Part shown: positions 41,699 through 53,082 of the stretch, in pieces
Position numbering within the stretch: position 1 is the stretch's first letter
How the letters are laid out: the number at the start of each line of letters is the position of its first letter
Assembly (NCBI GenBank): GCA_051530055.1
Contig: CM121341.1
Coordinates: 13,330,001 to 13,394,000, forward strand
Origin: Neoechinorhynchus agilis
Lineage: Eukaryota; Acanthocephala
Direction of reading: 5' to 3'
Length of the DNA: 64,000 nucleotides
Translations under genes and position numbers: made by a program
The notes under the pieces: generated by a model
The model's input: only the letters and a program-made list of their open reading frames with translations
What the model was told of the DNA's origin: nothing
Databases searched by the model: none

Positions 41699-41938
41699 TT
41701 ATTTTAACATTGACTTTTTACGTCGTTCTCCCCCTCCGAAATCGTAGTTTTCCACTAGGTATCGGGACGGTCTTCTAATTCTTTTCGATTGTCTTCTGGT
41801 TATCTCGTCGATCTGATCGTGAGTATGTCCTTGCGTGATGTAATTCGGTTCTTTATTTAGACCGTCTTCATTATCATCTTCATTGATAGGCGTGATTCTT
41901 GATGTCTCCTTTGCGTACGCATCAACGCCCTGGGGCAC
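41699..41938 (-). other. Small basic ORF, possible retroelement tail
   Basis: An 80-codon minus-strand frame ends with TRRQSKRIRRPSRYLVENY, a basic tail pattern often seen at the C-terminus of LTR-element polyproteins. That is the only hint; no other part of such an element is visible, so treat it as a possible old fossil scrap of unknown family. Confidence 0.25.
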
Positions 41939-42260
41939 CCACTTCGCTATCCGCCACGAGGGAGCCAGCCCGGTTTTCGACGTTGGGGTTCTTTATCGGG
42001 CATCAGATCCCATTGAACTCTCTATCTCGGAAGCCCTGCTGATCAACCGTGATTGGGTAGTGCGGTCAGGTGCAAGTGGGGATCTCGGCTGCGAACGGGA
42101 AAACCTGAACCGCCGGGACGAATTGACAGGGAGCATGGGCCTCTTATGAACTCCCTTTGTGTGTTTTAGACTATCAAGGAACCTGAAGAAGGCGTGAGGC
42201 GCCGAAATATCGGATTCAATAAAAGATTGTGTGTGTGTCCCTCAACGTCTAAAAAAATTA
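41925..42260 (+). mobile_element. PLE-type 3' end: GIY-YIG fragment plus terminus
   Basis: The plus strand reads TPWGTHFAIRHEGASPVFDV, then ASDPIELSISEALLINRD. This is the PLE endonuclease C-terminal pattern (GxHFxxxHxG, xVFDxxVLxxxxDxxxLxxxEALLI). The stop is followed by a terminus with CTGAAGA, a GGCG/CGCC stem and GAAATATCGG, an AATAAA-like run and a short GT repeat. It is 5'-truncated. Confidence 0.7.
42183..42213 (+). ncRNA. Hammerhead-ribozyme-like core in a PLE end
   Basis: CTGAAGA, A, GGCG, TGAG, GCGCC, GAAATATC: a conserved-core spacing seen at other PLE ends in this window. GGCG and CGCC can pair. Cleavage activity is not shown by the sequence. Confidence 0.4.
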
Positions 42261-42321
42261 AAAAAAATGACTGAACAAAAGTACACGACGTTTTGGTTTT
42301 TCAGTATCCGTAAAAGTTTGT

Positions 42322-42480
42322 CTAGGAAAGTGGTGATCATAATAACCCTCCCGGATTCAAGGGGGCGATCCAGCGTATCCGGGCCATAATAAAAAATTAA
42401 AGCACCATTTTAGATGACTAATGAGGCGGCTTCCTAACCTTTCGACAAAAATATCTCTCAATTATGTTTTATACCACATC
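42322..42480. repeat. Diverged MITE copy
   Basis: GTGGTGATCATAATAACCCT at the left, and GACTAATGAGGCGGCTTCCT then TTTCGACAAAAATATCTC further on, follow the order of the MITE at 1964-2048 and 7794-7950, with many changes and a foreign GC-rich insert. Confidence 0.45.
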
Positions 42481-42634
42481 GCCCATAAGTCTAATCTGGT
42501 TAATTTCGATCGCCCGTATAAAATGTAAGCGAAACAACAATTTAACGTCAAAAAATCGATTTTGAAGCATTTGTGGATTTTAAGACACGGAAGAATCGCA
42601 AAATTGCCGTGCAAATCTTACCAGTGGTAGAGAA

Positions 42635-43312
42635 ATGCCAACGTTGGAAATGAAAGATACGCGTGAACGTAGTCCGATAGTGAGTGGGTCTCCTCGTCGG
42701 CGTCGCAGTCCTGGCACGAAGATGGCCAAGAAAAGACGGGATCGATCGGCGACTACGTCGTCCAGTGATCTATCTTCTTCGACGACCGGTGAAGGTTCAT
42801 CAACGAGCCGAACTTCATCGTCGCGATCCTCCTCGACGACATCGTCATCCCGTAGTTCATCTCCAAGACGTCGACGTACGTCCATGGATGAGCGGGAGTT
42901 GCGGATCAGCAAGATCCACGTTGGGAAATTGACGAGGAACATCAACCGGGACCACTTGAACGAAATTTTCGAGAATTACGGGAAAGTGAAGCAGATAGAA
43001 ATGCCTCCTGATCGGATGCATCATCATCTTAATCGTGGATACGCTTACGTTGAATTCGAGAGTCCAAAGGAAGCTCAGAGGGCTTGTGAGTATATGAACG
43101 GGGCAATGATAGACGGACAGGAAGTTGGCGTATCCATTGTTAATCCGCAACATTTGATGAGCGGCGGTGGTGGTGGAAGAGGCCGTGGGAATGGGAACGC
43201 TTGGAGACGGGATTATAGACAGCAACCACCTCCACCAAGACGTTCGCCAGTTAGACGGAGTAAAAGTGTGGATGATCGAAAGAGACGGTATTCGAGATCA
43301 TCGAGTGATTGA
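42635..43312 (+). CDS. RNPS1: RNPS1-type SR-related splicing/NMD factor
   Basis: A component of the ASAP/exon-junction-complex periphery that activates splicing and links to nonsense-mediated decay; nuclear. The intronless frame encodes 225 aa. An N-terminal Ser-rich region (residues about 40-80) is followed by one RRM at about 92-170, with RNP2 KIHVGKLTRNI and RNP1 RGYAYVEFES; the characteristic KVKQIEMPPDRMHHHLNRGY precedes it, and EAQRACEYMNGAMIDGQEV is the RNPS1 helix. A Gly-rich linker (SGGGGGRGRGNG) and a Pro/Arg/Ser tail (PPPPRRSPVRRSKS) complete the RNPS1 plan. The vertebrate protein is longer mainly in its N-terminal RS region. Confidence 0.92.
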   Translation: MPTLEMKDTRERSPIVSGSPRRRRSPGTKMAKKRRDRSATTSSSDLSSSTTGEGSSTSRTSSSRSSSTTSSSRSSSPRRRRTSMDERELRISKIHVGKLTRNINRDHLNEIFENYGKVKQIEMPPDRMHHHLNRGYAYVEFESPKEAQRACEYMNGAMIDGQEVGVSIVNPQHLMSGGGGGRGRGNGNAWRRDYRQQPPPPRRSPVRRSKSVDDRKRRYSRSSSD

Positions 43313-44535
43313 ATCACTTCGAATCTGTTCAGCAAATTTAAATCCATCTTTGATTTGGAGGAGTGTGCACACTCGGCTATGAAGCAATCTACTTCTTACA
43401 CGAATCCTACGTGTTTTATAGAATCCTGGCTGATTTGGGCTCGATGTAAACTCCCCTCGCTTTTTTCTTTGTGATGATCAATCACTTTTAAGATTAAAGA
43501 AGAAAATTTATTCTCAAGTTAACTGGGAGTGAAGATTGACAGAACACCGAGTCGAAAAGTTCAAGATTCTGGTCATTATGTGACGGATCTCTCGGTGGAA
43601 TTTGGCTAGGATTTCGGTTTGGAAGTACAGCCAAGAAGGAAATTCACTTTCGGTAGTTAGGCAAGTAGGCGCCGTGTTGCGCCAATTTCAGCAGTTTCTC
43701 CGCTACTTCATTTGGTTAATTTACCACCTATTTTACTAAATTATCGAGATAGGTGGATCAAATCGCGTATTTTCATTTCCGGGATATCGTCGAGCTTAAT
43801 GGTTGTCCGCGAATTCTACGTGTTTTATAGAATCTTGGCTGATTTGTGCTCGATGTAAAGAATTTAAATCTTTCCACAAATTCGGTCCATTGACCTCATC
43901 AATGTATCACCCACATCTTCTACAAAGATCACAGTGTTGTTTATTGAAAATTTAATTTTACTTATTTATACTGCTCCTCGGATTTAAATTGACTCTTTCA
44001 ATGCTTCACAACTAGAACCCTTGAAATTATCGGATATAAATTAGTAAAAGTTGAAATCCGAGGGGTGGCATAACTAAGAAAAAGGAAAGTATCTTTCCCC
44101 TCGAGGGCAATAATCCAAGAGATCAGAATTTTGTATTGAGTCAACAATCAAACATTTTAGTAAAATGAATTAGAATGCATTTCGCGGAACTGTTTTGTTA
44201 AACCAAGAAATCTACTGGCATTTAGAAGGCGAACGCACATTCGCCATCCGATTGTTAAAGAAAACCTATAATCTAACGTCTCCATTTTGGCTTCAATCTT
44301 TGATTGTAACTGAGGCGTTTTCGATTGGATACAAAATATTTACAGTGACATTTCAAGGTGCGTTATGCTCTTTCGGAGCGAACTGAAAAATATTGAAAAA
44401 TTTCGATGCACCGATTGAAAGAATAAATGAACAACTTCGGAAAAACAATATGAAAGCTTGCAAAAGCCGCCTTCTCAAAGAGCTTGTTTAAACAAAAGAT
44501 TATTAAATTCGGACGCTAAAAGTTTGATAAAATTA
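43313..44535. repeat. Intergenic with short direct and inverted repeats
   Basis: CTACGTGTTTTATAGAATC at about 43408 and again at about 43817 heads a direct repeat of roughly 50 bases (both followed by GGCTGATTTG). CCTCGGATTTAAATTG near 43978 and TTGAAATCCGAGGGG near 44054 form a hairpin. The stretch 44039-44095 resembles 61874-61925 (AAATTAGTAAAAGTT, GGGGTGG). The ORF at 44195-44386 has no family signature. No gene is supported. Confidence 0.5.
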
Positions 44536-44960
44536 TGGAAAGCCTCTTTTCCCAACACCCTCATGTTTTATTCCAGATCTATTATCGAACGGAAAATGGG
44601 TGTTTTTTTATTTCTTGTTTCAAATTTTCGGTCGAAAATTTGAAGCAAGAAATAAATAAAACACCCATTTTCCGTTCGATAATAAATCTGGAATAAAACA
44701 TGAGGGTGTTGGGAAAAGAGGCTTTCCATAATATTATGAACATGCGGTTAAACGGACCGACTTTTCGAGCCTCTACAAACTTCTTCGCGACTCTGGAGAG
44801 GATAAAGATTTTGGAGCAACGGATCACAGCGTTGCCCTCCTCTGATTCCTTTTCAGATAACCGAAGAAAAGCTTCCTGACGAAGACGCAAGGCGTCGAAA
44901 ATTTGAAGCAAGAAATAAATAAAACACCCATTTTCCGTTCGATAATAAATCTGGAATAAA
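44536..44960. repeat. PLE fold-back: inverted and direct termini
   Basis: The block from GGAAAGCCTCTTTTCCCAAC to TTATCGAACGGAAAATGGGT (44536-44630) is followed at 44640-44735 by its reverse complement. A third copy, TGAAGCAAGAAATAAATAAA then CACCCATTTTCCGTTCG, lies at 44901-44960. At 44876-44902 CTGACGA, A, a GACGC/GCGTC stem and GAAA form the hammerhead-like core. This arrangement of one direct and one inverted terminus is typical for Penelope-like insertions. Confidence 0.75.
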
Positions 44961-45539
44961 GGTTTGAGTATTCAAAAAGTGTTAATTTCGTCCACTGAAA
45001 AATAAAGTAGCTAAAACTTGAAAACCTGTGTCCTTGTGACTAATCTTTTTCTATTATTAAAGTTCCTGTGTTATCCCATTCAAATATCGACTCTTTAATA
45101 AGTCGATGGATTTTTCTCTTTTACTTGCAGAAAACTTCGGTCTTATCGAACGGTTTACATGGTAATAGTTTAGAACAAAGAAGCGTTAAAATGAATGTAA
45201 AACTTATCAGTCAGTTTAGATTTCATCAGTCTAAACTTTAATAAGTTATAAAATATATAGAACGATCGGTCTTGAAGAGGATTATGTAAGCAATCTCCAT
45301 AACGTGTCCTCCTTAATGTTAAACTGTCCACTTTTCCATCACAAAAATTCTTATTTTTGGTCCTAGTCCTCTTTACTGACCGAGTTAAAACCAAATGAGA
45401 ATCCAGTATCCTCTTTGCTGGCTTTATTACCTTCGATCGGTTGAATTGAGCAGCCTATTTCGATGGCTTCCATTATGAAGCGATTCCGTAAATATGGCTG
45501 TATACTATTCCCACATTCGCTTAATCAAAATCAATTTGA

Positions 45540-46080
45540 CGTCCACAATTCATCGTATGATTTAATAAGACTGAGGAAGCAGCATAAAGCCCACATGCAT
45601 ATTTGTGCTGTGAGAACCTTTTGCTGAGTTCCTGTTTGGTCTGTCCCTCATATTTGGCTGGGCATTTTTTACAGTGGACCTCATATACAACTTCGTGCTG
45701 CTCATATTTTGGCTTATTTTCATGGATACCTGCAAAGTTGCCACCCTTTTAAAGTATACACATTGATCGTCTTGTCCATGTTACGCAAATCCCGTCTTAG
45801 GTTCGATAGAATTTTATTGCTCAGTACATACCCGGATTCGTTCCTCACGTATATTTGCCCTCTTCTTATCTCCGATTCGGGATAGATAATTGCTCTCAGA
45901 GTTTTAGTTTCCTGAACATTTTTTTCTCTATCATTTGTAAGGAAGGGAGGCGACGACTAACAGTAACATCAAGGAAATTGATGGTTCGCTGCTCACTCGC
46001 TTCTGCTTTTACAGCATATTTTATGTTGCTGTGTTTCGAATTCAACAATTCATTAAACCTATTGACATGGCTGATTTAGT
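45540..46080 (-). mobile_element. PLE reverse-transcriptase end and GIY-YIG endonuclease
   Basis: The minus strand contains RTINFLDVTVSRRLPS (RT thumb region, NFLDxTV) and further on VVYEVHCKKCPAKYEGQTKQ, the GIY-YIG domain core (YxxxCxxCPAxYxGQT), then LSKRFSQHKYACGLYAASSV. Frame breaks lie between these. It is oriented opposite to the RT palm at 46095. Confidence 0.75.
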
Positions 46081-46094
46081 GTCCTTATTCAAAA

Positions 46095-46303
46095 ATGTCC
46101 GATTTAAGAATCTATCAATTTGGCTGCTTATATGTTAGTCAATGCATGCAAGGAGCCCTCACAAAATTCCTAGGAGATTGGACAAAGACGGCCTTCCAAT
46201 TTGAAGATAAATTCTACGAGCAAAACGATGGTCTTGCTTTGGGATCACCTCTAGCTCCAATCCTAGCTAAACTGTTCATGCGATGCCTTTCCCCGATGTT
46301 TTT
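46095..46303 (+). mobile_element. PLE reverse-transcriptase palm fragment, inverted relative to its neighbour
   Basis: Reads FQFEDKFYEQNDGLALGSPL then APILAKLFM, the Penelope-like RT block (FxFxxxxYxQxxGxAMGSPLAPxxANxFM). It stops at the edge of the satellite array. Head-to-head with 45540-46080, this suggests an inversion inside one element or two separate insertions. Confidence 0.75.
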
Positions 46304-49300
46304 ATTTGGATTTTTGCTTTCACTGTCGACAAAAACGTTTTTAAGAACACGCCGAAGCAATAACGTTTATTGAGCTAAGATTTATATTTTCCATTGGCAA
46401 CATAATTTTTATGCATTCTTATTCGGAAAATATTTGAGAAACCGTAATAATGCATAAATCATCGATCTTTACTATTTTTGGACGTTTTAAGATTTTAAGT
46501 TAACATTTCGATTCCTTGTTCCGCAATTTTTCCATTTGGATTTTTTGGTCTCACTGTCGAATAAAAGCGTTTTATTGAATAAACAAAATCGGAAATTATA
46601 TTCTAGAATACAAAAACGCTGAAGCAATAACGATTATTTAGCTAAAACTTATATTTTCCATTCGCAACATAATTTTTATACATTCTTATGCGTAAAATAT
46701 TTGAGAAACCGTAATAATGCAAAAAAACCATCGTTCTTTACTATTTTTGGGCATTTTAAGATTTTAAGCTAACATTTCGATTCCTTGTTCCGAAATTTTT
46801 CCATTTGGATTTTTTGGTCTCACTGTCGAATAAAAGCGTTTTATTGAATAAACAAAATCGGAAATTATATTCTAGAATACAAAAACGCTGAAGCAATAAC
46901 GATTATTTAGCTAAAACTTATATTTTCCATTCGCAATATAATTTTTATGCATTCTTATACGTAAAATATTTGAGAAACCGTAATAATGCAAAAAAACCAT
47001 CGTTCTTTACTATTTTTGGGCGTTTTAAGATTTTTAGTTAACATTTCGATTCCTTGTTCCCCAATTTTTCAACTATGATATTTTGGTTTCACCGTCGACT
47101 AAAAGCGTTTTATTGAATAAACAAAATCGGAAATTATATTCTAGAATACAAAAACGCTGAAGCAATAACGATTATTTAGCTAAAACTTATATTTTCCATT
47201 CGCAACATAATTTTTATGCATTCTTATTCGTAAAATATTTGAGAAACCGTAATAATGCAAAAAAACCATCGTTCTTTACTATTTTTGGGCGTTTTAAGAT
47301 TTTAAGTTAACATTTCGATTCCTTGTTCCGCAATTTTTCCATTTGGATTTTTTGGTCTCACTGTCGACTAAAAGCGTTTTATTGAATAAACAAAATCGGA
47401 AATTATATTCTAGAATACAAAAACGCTGAAGCAATAACGATTATTTAGCTAAAACTTATATTTTCCATTCGCAATATAATTTTTATGCATTCTTATGCGT
47501 AAAATATTTGAGAAACCGTAATAATGCAAAAATCATCGTTCTTTACTATTTTTGGGCGTTTTAAGATTTTTAGTTAACATTTCGATTCCTTGTTCCCCAA
47601 TTTTTCAACTATGATATTTTGGTTTCACCGTCGACTAAAAGCGTTTTATTGAATAAACAAAATCGGAAATTATATTCTAGAATACAAAAACGCTGAAGCA
47701 ATAACGATTATTGAGCTAAAACTTATATTTTCCATTCGCAACATAATTTTTATGCATTCTTATTCGGAAAATATTTGAGAAACCGTAATAATGCAAAAAA
47801 ACCATCGTTCTTTACTATTTTTGGGCGTTTTAAGATTTTAAGTTAACATTTCGATTCCTTGTTCCGCAATTTTTCCATTTGGATTTTTTGGTCTCACTGT
47901 CGACTAAAAGCGTTTTATTGAATAAACAAAATCGGAAATTATATTTCTAGAATACAAAAACGCTGAAGCAATAACGATTATTTAGCTAAAACTTATATTT
48001 TCCATTCGCAACATAATTTTTATGCATTCTTATGCGTAAAATATTTGAGAAACCGTAATAATGCAAAAAAACCATCGTTCTTTACTATTTTTGGGCATTT
48101 TAAGATTTTAAGCTAACATTTCGATTCCTTGTTCCGCAATTTTTCCATTTGGATTTTTTGGTCTCACTGTCGACTAAAAGCGTTTTATTGAATAAACAAA
48201 ATCGGAAATTATATTCTAGAATACAAAAACGCTGAAGCAATAACGATTATTTAGCTAAAACTTATATTTTCCATTCGCAACATAATTTTTATGTATTCTT
48301 ATACGTAAAATATTTGAGAAACCGTAATAATGCAAAAAAACCATCGTTCTTTACTATTTTTGGACGTTTTAAGATTTTTAGTTCACATTTCGATTCCTTG
48401 TTCCCCAATTTTTCAACCATGATATTTTGGTTTCACTGTCGACTAAAAGCGTTTTATTGAATAAACAAAATCGGAAATTATATTCTAGAATACAAAAACG
48501 CTGAAGCAATAACGATTATTTAGCTAAAACTTATATTTTCCATTCGCAACATAATTTTTATGCATTCTTATGCGTAAAATATTTGAGAAACCGTAATAAT
48601 GCAAAAAAACCATCGTTCTTTACTATTTTTGGGCGTTTTAAGATTTTTAGTTAACATTTCGATTCCTTGTTCCGCAATTTTTCCATTTGGATTTTTTGGT
48701 CTCACCGTCGACTAAAAGCGTTTTATTGAATAAACAAAATCGGAAATTATATTCTAGAATACAAAAACGCTGAAGCAATAACGATTATTTAGCTAAAACT
48801 TATATTTTCCATTCGCAACATAATTTTTATGCATTCTTATACGTAAAATATTTGAGAAACCGTAATAATGCAAAAAAACCATCGTTCTTTACTATTTTTG
48901 GGCGTTTTAAGATTTTAAGCTAACATTTCGATTCCTTGTTCCGCAATTTTTCCATTTGGATTTTTTGGTCTCACTGTCGACTAAAAGCGTTTTATTGAAT
49001 AAACAACGGAAATTATATCTAGAATACAAATAAAATAACGATTATTTGCTAAACTATATTTTCCATCGCAATATAATTTTTATGCATTCTTATGCGTAAA
49101 ATATTTGAGAAACCGTAATAATGCAAAACCATCGTTCTTACTATTTTTGGCGTTTTAAGATTTTAGTACATTTCGATTCTGTTAATTTTCTGATTTTTGG
49201 TTTTGTCGAAAAAGCGTTTTATTGAATAAACAAATCGGAAATTATATTCTAGAATACAAAAACGCTGAAGCAATAACGATTATTTAGCTAAAACTTATAT

Positions 49301-49577
49301 TTTCCATTCGCAACATAATTTTTATGCATTCTTATGCGTAAAATATTTGAGAAACCGTAATAATGCAAAAAAACCATCGTTCTTTACTATTTTTGGGCGT
49401 TTTAAGATTTTAAGCTAACATTTCGATTCCTTGTTCCGCAATTTTTCCATTTGGATTTTTTGGTCTCACTGTCGACTAAAAGCGTTTTATTGAATAAACA
49501 AAATACTAAATTATATTCTAGAATACAAACACGCTGAAGCAATAACGTTTATTGAGCTAAAATTTATATTTTCCATT
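46304..49577. repeat. Satellite array, 269-bp unit, about twelve copies
   Basis: The landmark AACAAAATCGGAAATTATA recurs at about 46585, 46854, 47123, 47392, 47659, 47928, 48198, 48467, 48736, 49005, 49232 and 49500. Spacing is 267-270 except for the 49005 unit (227). The unit contains AGCGTTTTATTGAATAAAC and, about 50 bases on, AAAAACGCTGAAG, so AGCGTTTT/AAAACGCT can pair. Two sub-variants alternate loosely (TTTTCCATTTGG and TTTTCAACTATG). A lone diverged monomer sits at 59542-59787. No coding potential. Confidence 0.97.
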
Positions 49578-49632
49578 ATTACACATAAACCGTATTAATT
49601 ATCTGAACTTTCTTTTAAATAATATAAAGTCA

Positions 49633-50515
49633 CTCACCAGAAGCTTATCCTTATTTTCTCAACGCATACGGGACCCAGACTTCTTTGCTCTTCAACGACC
49701 ACCTCATTCGAAAGAGTACAGCAGGGATACCCTCTCGGTCCCATCGCTTTCGCACTTGCAGTGAATCCAATGGCCCACTCTCTCCATTCCAGCTTCAACG
49801 CTTGGTACCTGGACGACGCTACGCTCGGAGGTTATCCCTCCGCAGTACTGCACGATCTGGAGACACTCGTAAGGGAGACTGCGAGATTGGGCGTTGAGCT
49901 TAATGTAAGGAAATGCAAACTGTTGGTAATGAACATCGAAAACGAGTCAGCGCAGAGCGAAATCGTCAAAGGTTTTAGAAATCTGGCACCCGGTTTGGAA
50001 TTGATCGGTCTAGACCGGCTGAGTCTTCTAGGGAGCTGCGTTTTTGATTCTAATGTGGAAAATGAAATCGACCATCTACTACCGAACATCACGATGCGAG
50101 GCTCTATTCCTGATCAAGAATACCCTCTTCATCCCGAAACTACTTTATATACTGCATACGGTTTCCTTCTTCAAGCACTTCGAAGCTCGATGACATTGCG
50201 AAGGCGTGTCTTGATCACATTTGAAATATCCAGCTATCGGACGAGGCCTGGCGACACGCTTCATTGCCTGTATCGTCCGGTGGCTTGGGTATTCGAAAAA
50301 CAGTAGATTTGTCCTTACCCGCATTTTTAGGATCATTCGAAGGGAGTCGGGATCTGGTAAAACGTACATTGGAACCCAAGTTCTGTTTAGCGGACGAATT
50401 TCTAGTAGCGGTCCAGGAATGGTGGGAGAAGACGGGTTACAACCAAGTTCACGTGAATGAATCAGTCTATCTGGGATAAACCTTTAGTCGCCCGAGCTCA
50501 TAGTTCTGTGATCAT
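49633..50515 (+). mobile_element. REL retrotransposon fragment (RT palm onward)
   Basis: Begins EAYPYFLNAYGTQTSLLFND and continues with MAHSLHSSFNAWYLDDATLG (YLDD catalytic block), then LGVELNVRKCKLLVMN. The part with SGGLGIRKTVDLSLPAFLGS follows in another frame. It ends near SIWDKPLVARAHSS at about 50515, before the endonuclease. Frame changes break it. It abuts the satellite on its left. Confidence 0.8.
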
Positions 50516-51376
50516 AGAGGCTTAGTAGCCATTAACGTCGATAAGAAGGTTATTTTACCAACAGGGAAGATCACTAAAATATCTCGACCATCAAATGTAT
50601 GCATTATAGAGGAACAGAATCCAATAAGTTCAATGGTTGAACGTATTCCAAGATAAAGACTTTTCGACTATTTCCCCGAATACTTTAATAGGTTTATAAA
50701 TAACAACAAGAGTAGACATTCTTTTAGGAGAGTTACATAAATCAAATGAGATATCATACACCAACAAGTTATTTATTCAACTCTACATATCGAAATTTTT
50801 CGATGATGTAGATAGATTGGTTGTAAATGATTCAGTGCTTCTATTTGAACACCGAAATTACTGATAGTAAAAATTATTCAGTTGGCCTAAGTCGAAAAAT
50901 CTTCGTTTATAAAATCGATCACAGTGATAGCAATTCTTTTGCAAATATTACCGATGCCCCAAGAATCTCCGCTTTCACCGACTCAATTCGCGATTGTTAT
51001 GGCATTCTTAATGAAAGATTTTCCTAAACACAAATTCGTTCATCTTTTGATTTATGCGGAGGATGTGTTCTATTCATCATAAAATGGCGGAAATAGTAAC
51101 TTATAAAGACCAATCTACTTTTAAACAAAGGGAAATCGGCGATAATTCCTCTGAATGGTTCGAGGGATTTCAGTAAAAGGCACTAAAAGCTGATCCTGAA
51201 GCAAAGTGCTGAACATAGATTTTCAATGCTCAAGGTCTTGAAGTGTAAATAATACATCTCTCCGAGGCTTCTTTTTAAATTCTCTGCATAAACTACCAAA
51301 ACCTGCCGATTGAATAGCATTCGAGCTTTAATCTGATTTCATTGCTGGCACATTAATTTGAGAAGCGGACAAGATA
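50516..51376. other. Intergenic with a LINE relic
   Basis: Near 51000-51070 the plus strand reads FPKHKFVHLLIYAEDVFYS, resembling a LINE RT block C (LxYADDxxxxS) with the second catalytic position changed to Glu. A decayed fragment of the LINE family seen at 20575-22795 is likely. No other feature is supported. Confidence 0.4.
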
Positions 51377-52083
51377 TTAGCAACATCCACTCGAACCCAC
51401 TGGTCTGGTTGGCGGATTCAACGGCACTCCATAACTCCCCGAGGTTCCAGTTTGTCCTGGTTTTTGAGCGATTTGTTTCATGATTTCCGTAGTCATTTTC
51501 TTGAAGGCCACTTCTACATTTATGGAACACTTTGCACTGGTTTCGATTAAAGGAATATTAAGACTATCGGCAAATTCCTTTGCGGTATTGAAATCGACCG
51601 CTCTTCCGGCTGTAAGATCGCACTTGTTCCCTACGATAAGTTTGCATACGTTTGGATAAGCATAGCGCTCGATATCTTCTAGCCAGGTCTTTATGTGATT
51701 GAACGATTCAAGATCGGTGACGTCATATACGATGATTATACCTTGAGCACCGCGATAGTAGCTGGACGTGATCGTCTTGAATCTTTCCTGACCAGCAGTA
51801 TCCCAGATTTGAAGCTTAGCGGTCTTTCCGTCCACTTCGGTCGTTTTGATTTTCTGCCAAATACAATGATTCAGCACATTTGAACGGTAAAAAAAGCACC
51901 TACAAAGTCAACGCCGATTGTGCTGACGAACGAATCCGTGTAGACGTTGTCCTTTAAAGAAACTTTGTAAATCGAAACCCAATCGGGTTCACTTACCGCG
52001 AATCTTAGAAGAAGACATGACTTACCAACGCCGGAATCGCCGATTAGTAATAGTTTAAACAGATAATCATAGTTGCGATCCAT
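51377..52083 (-). CDS. RAB1A: Rab1-type small GTPase
   Basis: Regulates ER-to-Golgi vesicle traffic. Exons on the minus strand are 52083-51997, 51951-51904 and 51853-51377, with introns of 45 and 50 nt (both GT-AG), giving 203 aa. It begins [18 protein letters not shown]. Motifs: P-loop GDSGVGKS, switch I STIGVDFKIKT (Rab1-type), [13 protein letters not shown] and ETSAK. The C-terminus is SSGCC, a double-Cys geranylgeranylation signal. An upstream GTG in frame is not needed; the ATG at 52083 fits the family's N-terminus. Rab1 is favoured over Rab35 and Rab8 by [11 protein letters not shown] and the [20 protein letters not shown] segment. Confidence 0.95.
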
Positions 52084-52257
52084 GTTCACGGTTTCTAGTA
52101 GAATTGAGTTTGAGAGCGAGAGATGGAGAGAACTGTGAGCTCAGAACGTGAGTAACGTTTGTAATTCCACGCACCATTGATTCTTCCGTGTCTGTTACGT
52201 CTTTTAGGAAGAAAATCTCATGGTGACCGGTGGTGATTTCCCTGTTTGTGCATCGAT

Positions 52258-52862
52258 ATGAAAAGTGAGATTTTAAAAAACGTTGAGGAGACTAAAAAGA
52301 CGAATAGATCGACGAAAGCAAAGATTAAGCAAGGTATTTGAGTGGCAGAGTCAAAGAAGGCGTGTCTTAGTCGCGCGTCTTAGTTAGTGAAGGAATCGGA
52401 CAATATGTGGTAGCAATATCGGAACTAAAAGGTTTTCCCGGTTCTTCGGAAAAAAACAGTCGAATTTTACTTTAAGGGAAAATTTCCGCAAATTTAGCCA
52501 GTTCGGATCCTGTTTTCGCGGTCATCAATCACTTTCGTCCATTCGGAAGGTCGGTAATTAAAAACAATTATGTTAAAAATGATTGGTTTCGAAGGTACTA
52601 TTGTCTAATTGCTTCTTATTTGAACAATACTGATCCACAAGTAGGTGTCTTTTCAAATCACTAACACAAGAAAAGCTTTAAGAATTCATTGGATGAGTTT
52701 TCGTTGATTAAAACCGTATCGGATTTAAAGTCTGAGCTGGCAAAGTACGACGAGGCAATCGTTACATTAGAAAGTACTTCAAAGGATGAACTCCATCAAG
52801 CGGGATTTAAAACAGCCGATGAACTTCGGCTAGAGTTGAATGAACTTAAGAATGAGAGCCTT
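52258..52862 (+). CDS. Small unidentified coiled-coil gene
   Basis: A possible first exon at 52258-52334 (MKSEILKNVEETKKTNRSTK) ends at GTATTTG. An internal stretch near 52480-52552 reads KISANLASSDPVFAVINHFR. A convincing last exon from 52674 (after ACACAAG) reads SLDEFSLIKTVSDLKSELAK then LRLELNELKNESL and ends in TAA at 52859. The last part is heptad-like and acidic/basic, fitting a short coiled coil. The joining of the middle part is uncertain and I do not recognise the family. It is divergently arranged with Rab1, with starts about 175 bases apart. Confidence 0.45.
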
Positions 52863-53082
52863 TAAGGCGAAAAATCGGATTATCACATTTGTTCTCGTTG
52901 ATATGACCAATAAAATGCCTTGGTCCATGAAAGCATCATAAGGAGCAACATTGTGAAGGTGTTGAAATTCTAACTTGAATTTTTTTATTCAAGAATTTTG
53001 TCCCCATAAAAGATTTGCTTGAGCGATAATTGCCGAGAAACGTTACGAAAACAAATTCTAGACTACGAATCTCTCTCACTCA
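52863..53082. other. Intergenic, no feature seen
   Basis: Short AT-rich stretch between two gene-like regions. Confidence 0.5.

Noticed and set aside
41699-41938. Basic ORF as evidence for a whole LTR-type element
   Set aside because: Only a generic basic tail is visible. No other parts or end repeats were seen, so at most it is an old scrap.
46304-49577. Regularly spaced repeats suggestive of a CRISPR array
   Set aside because: Units are contiguous 269-bp tandem repeats without unique spacers, in a eukaryotic context.
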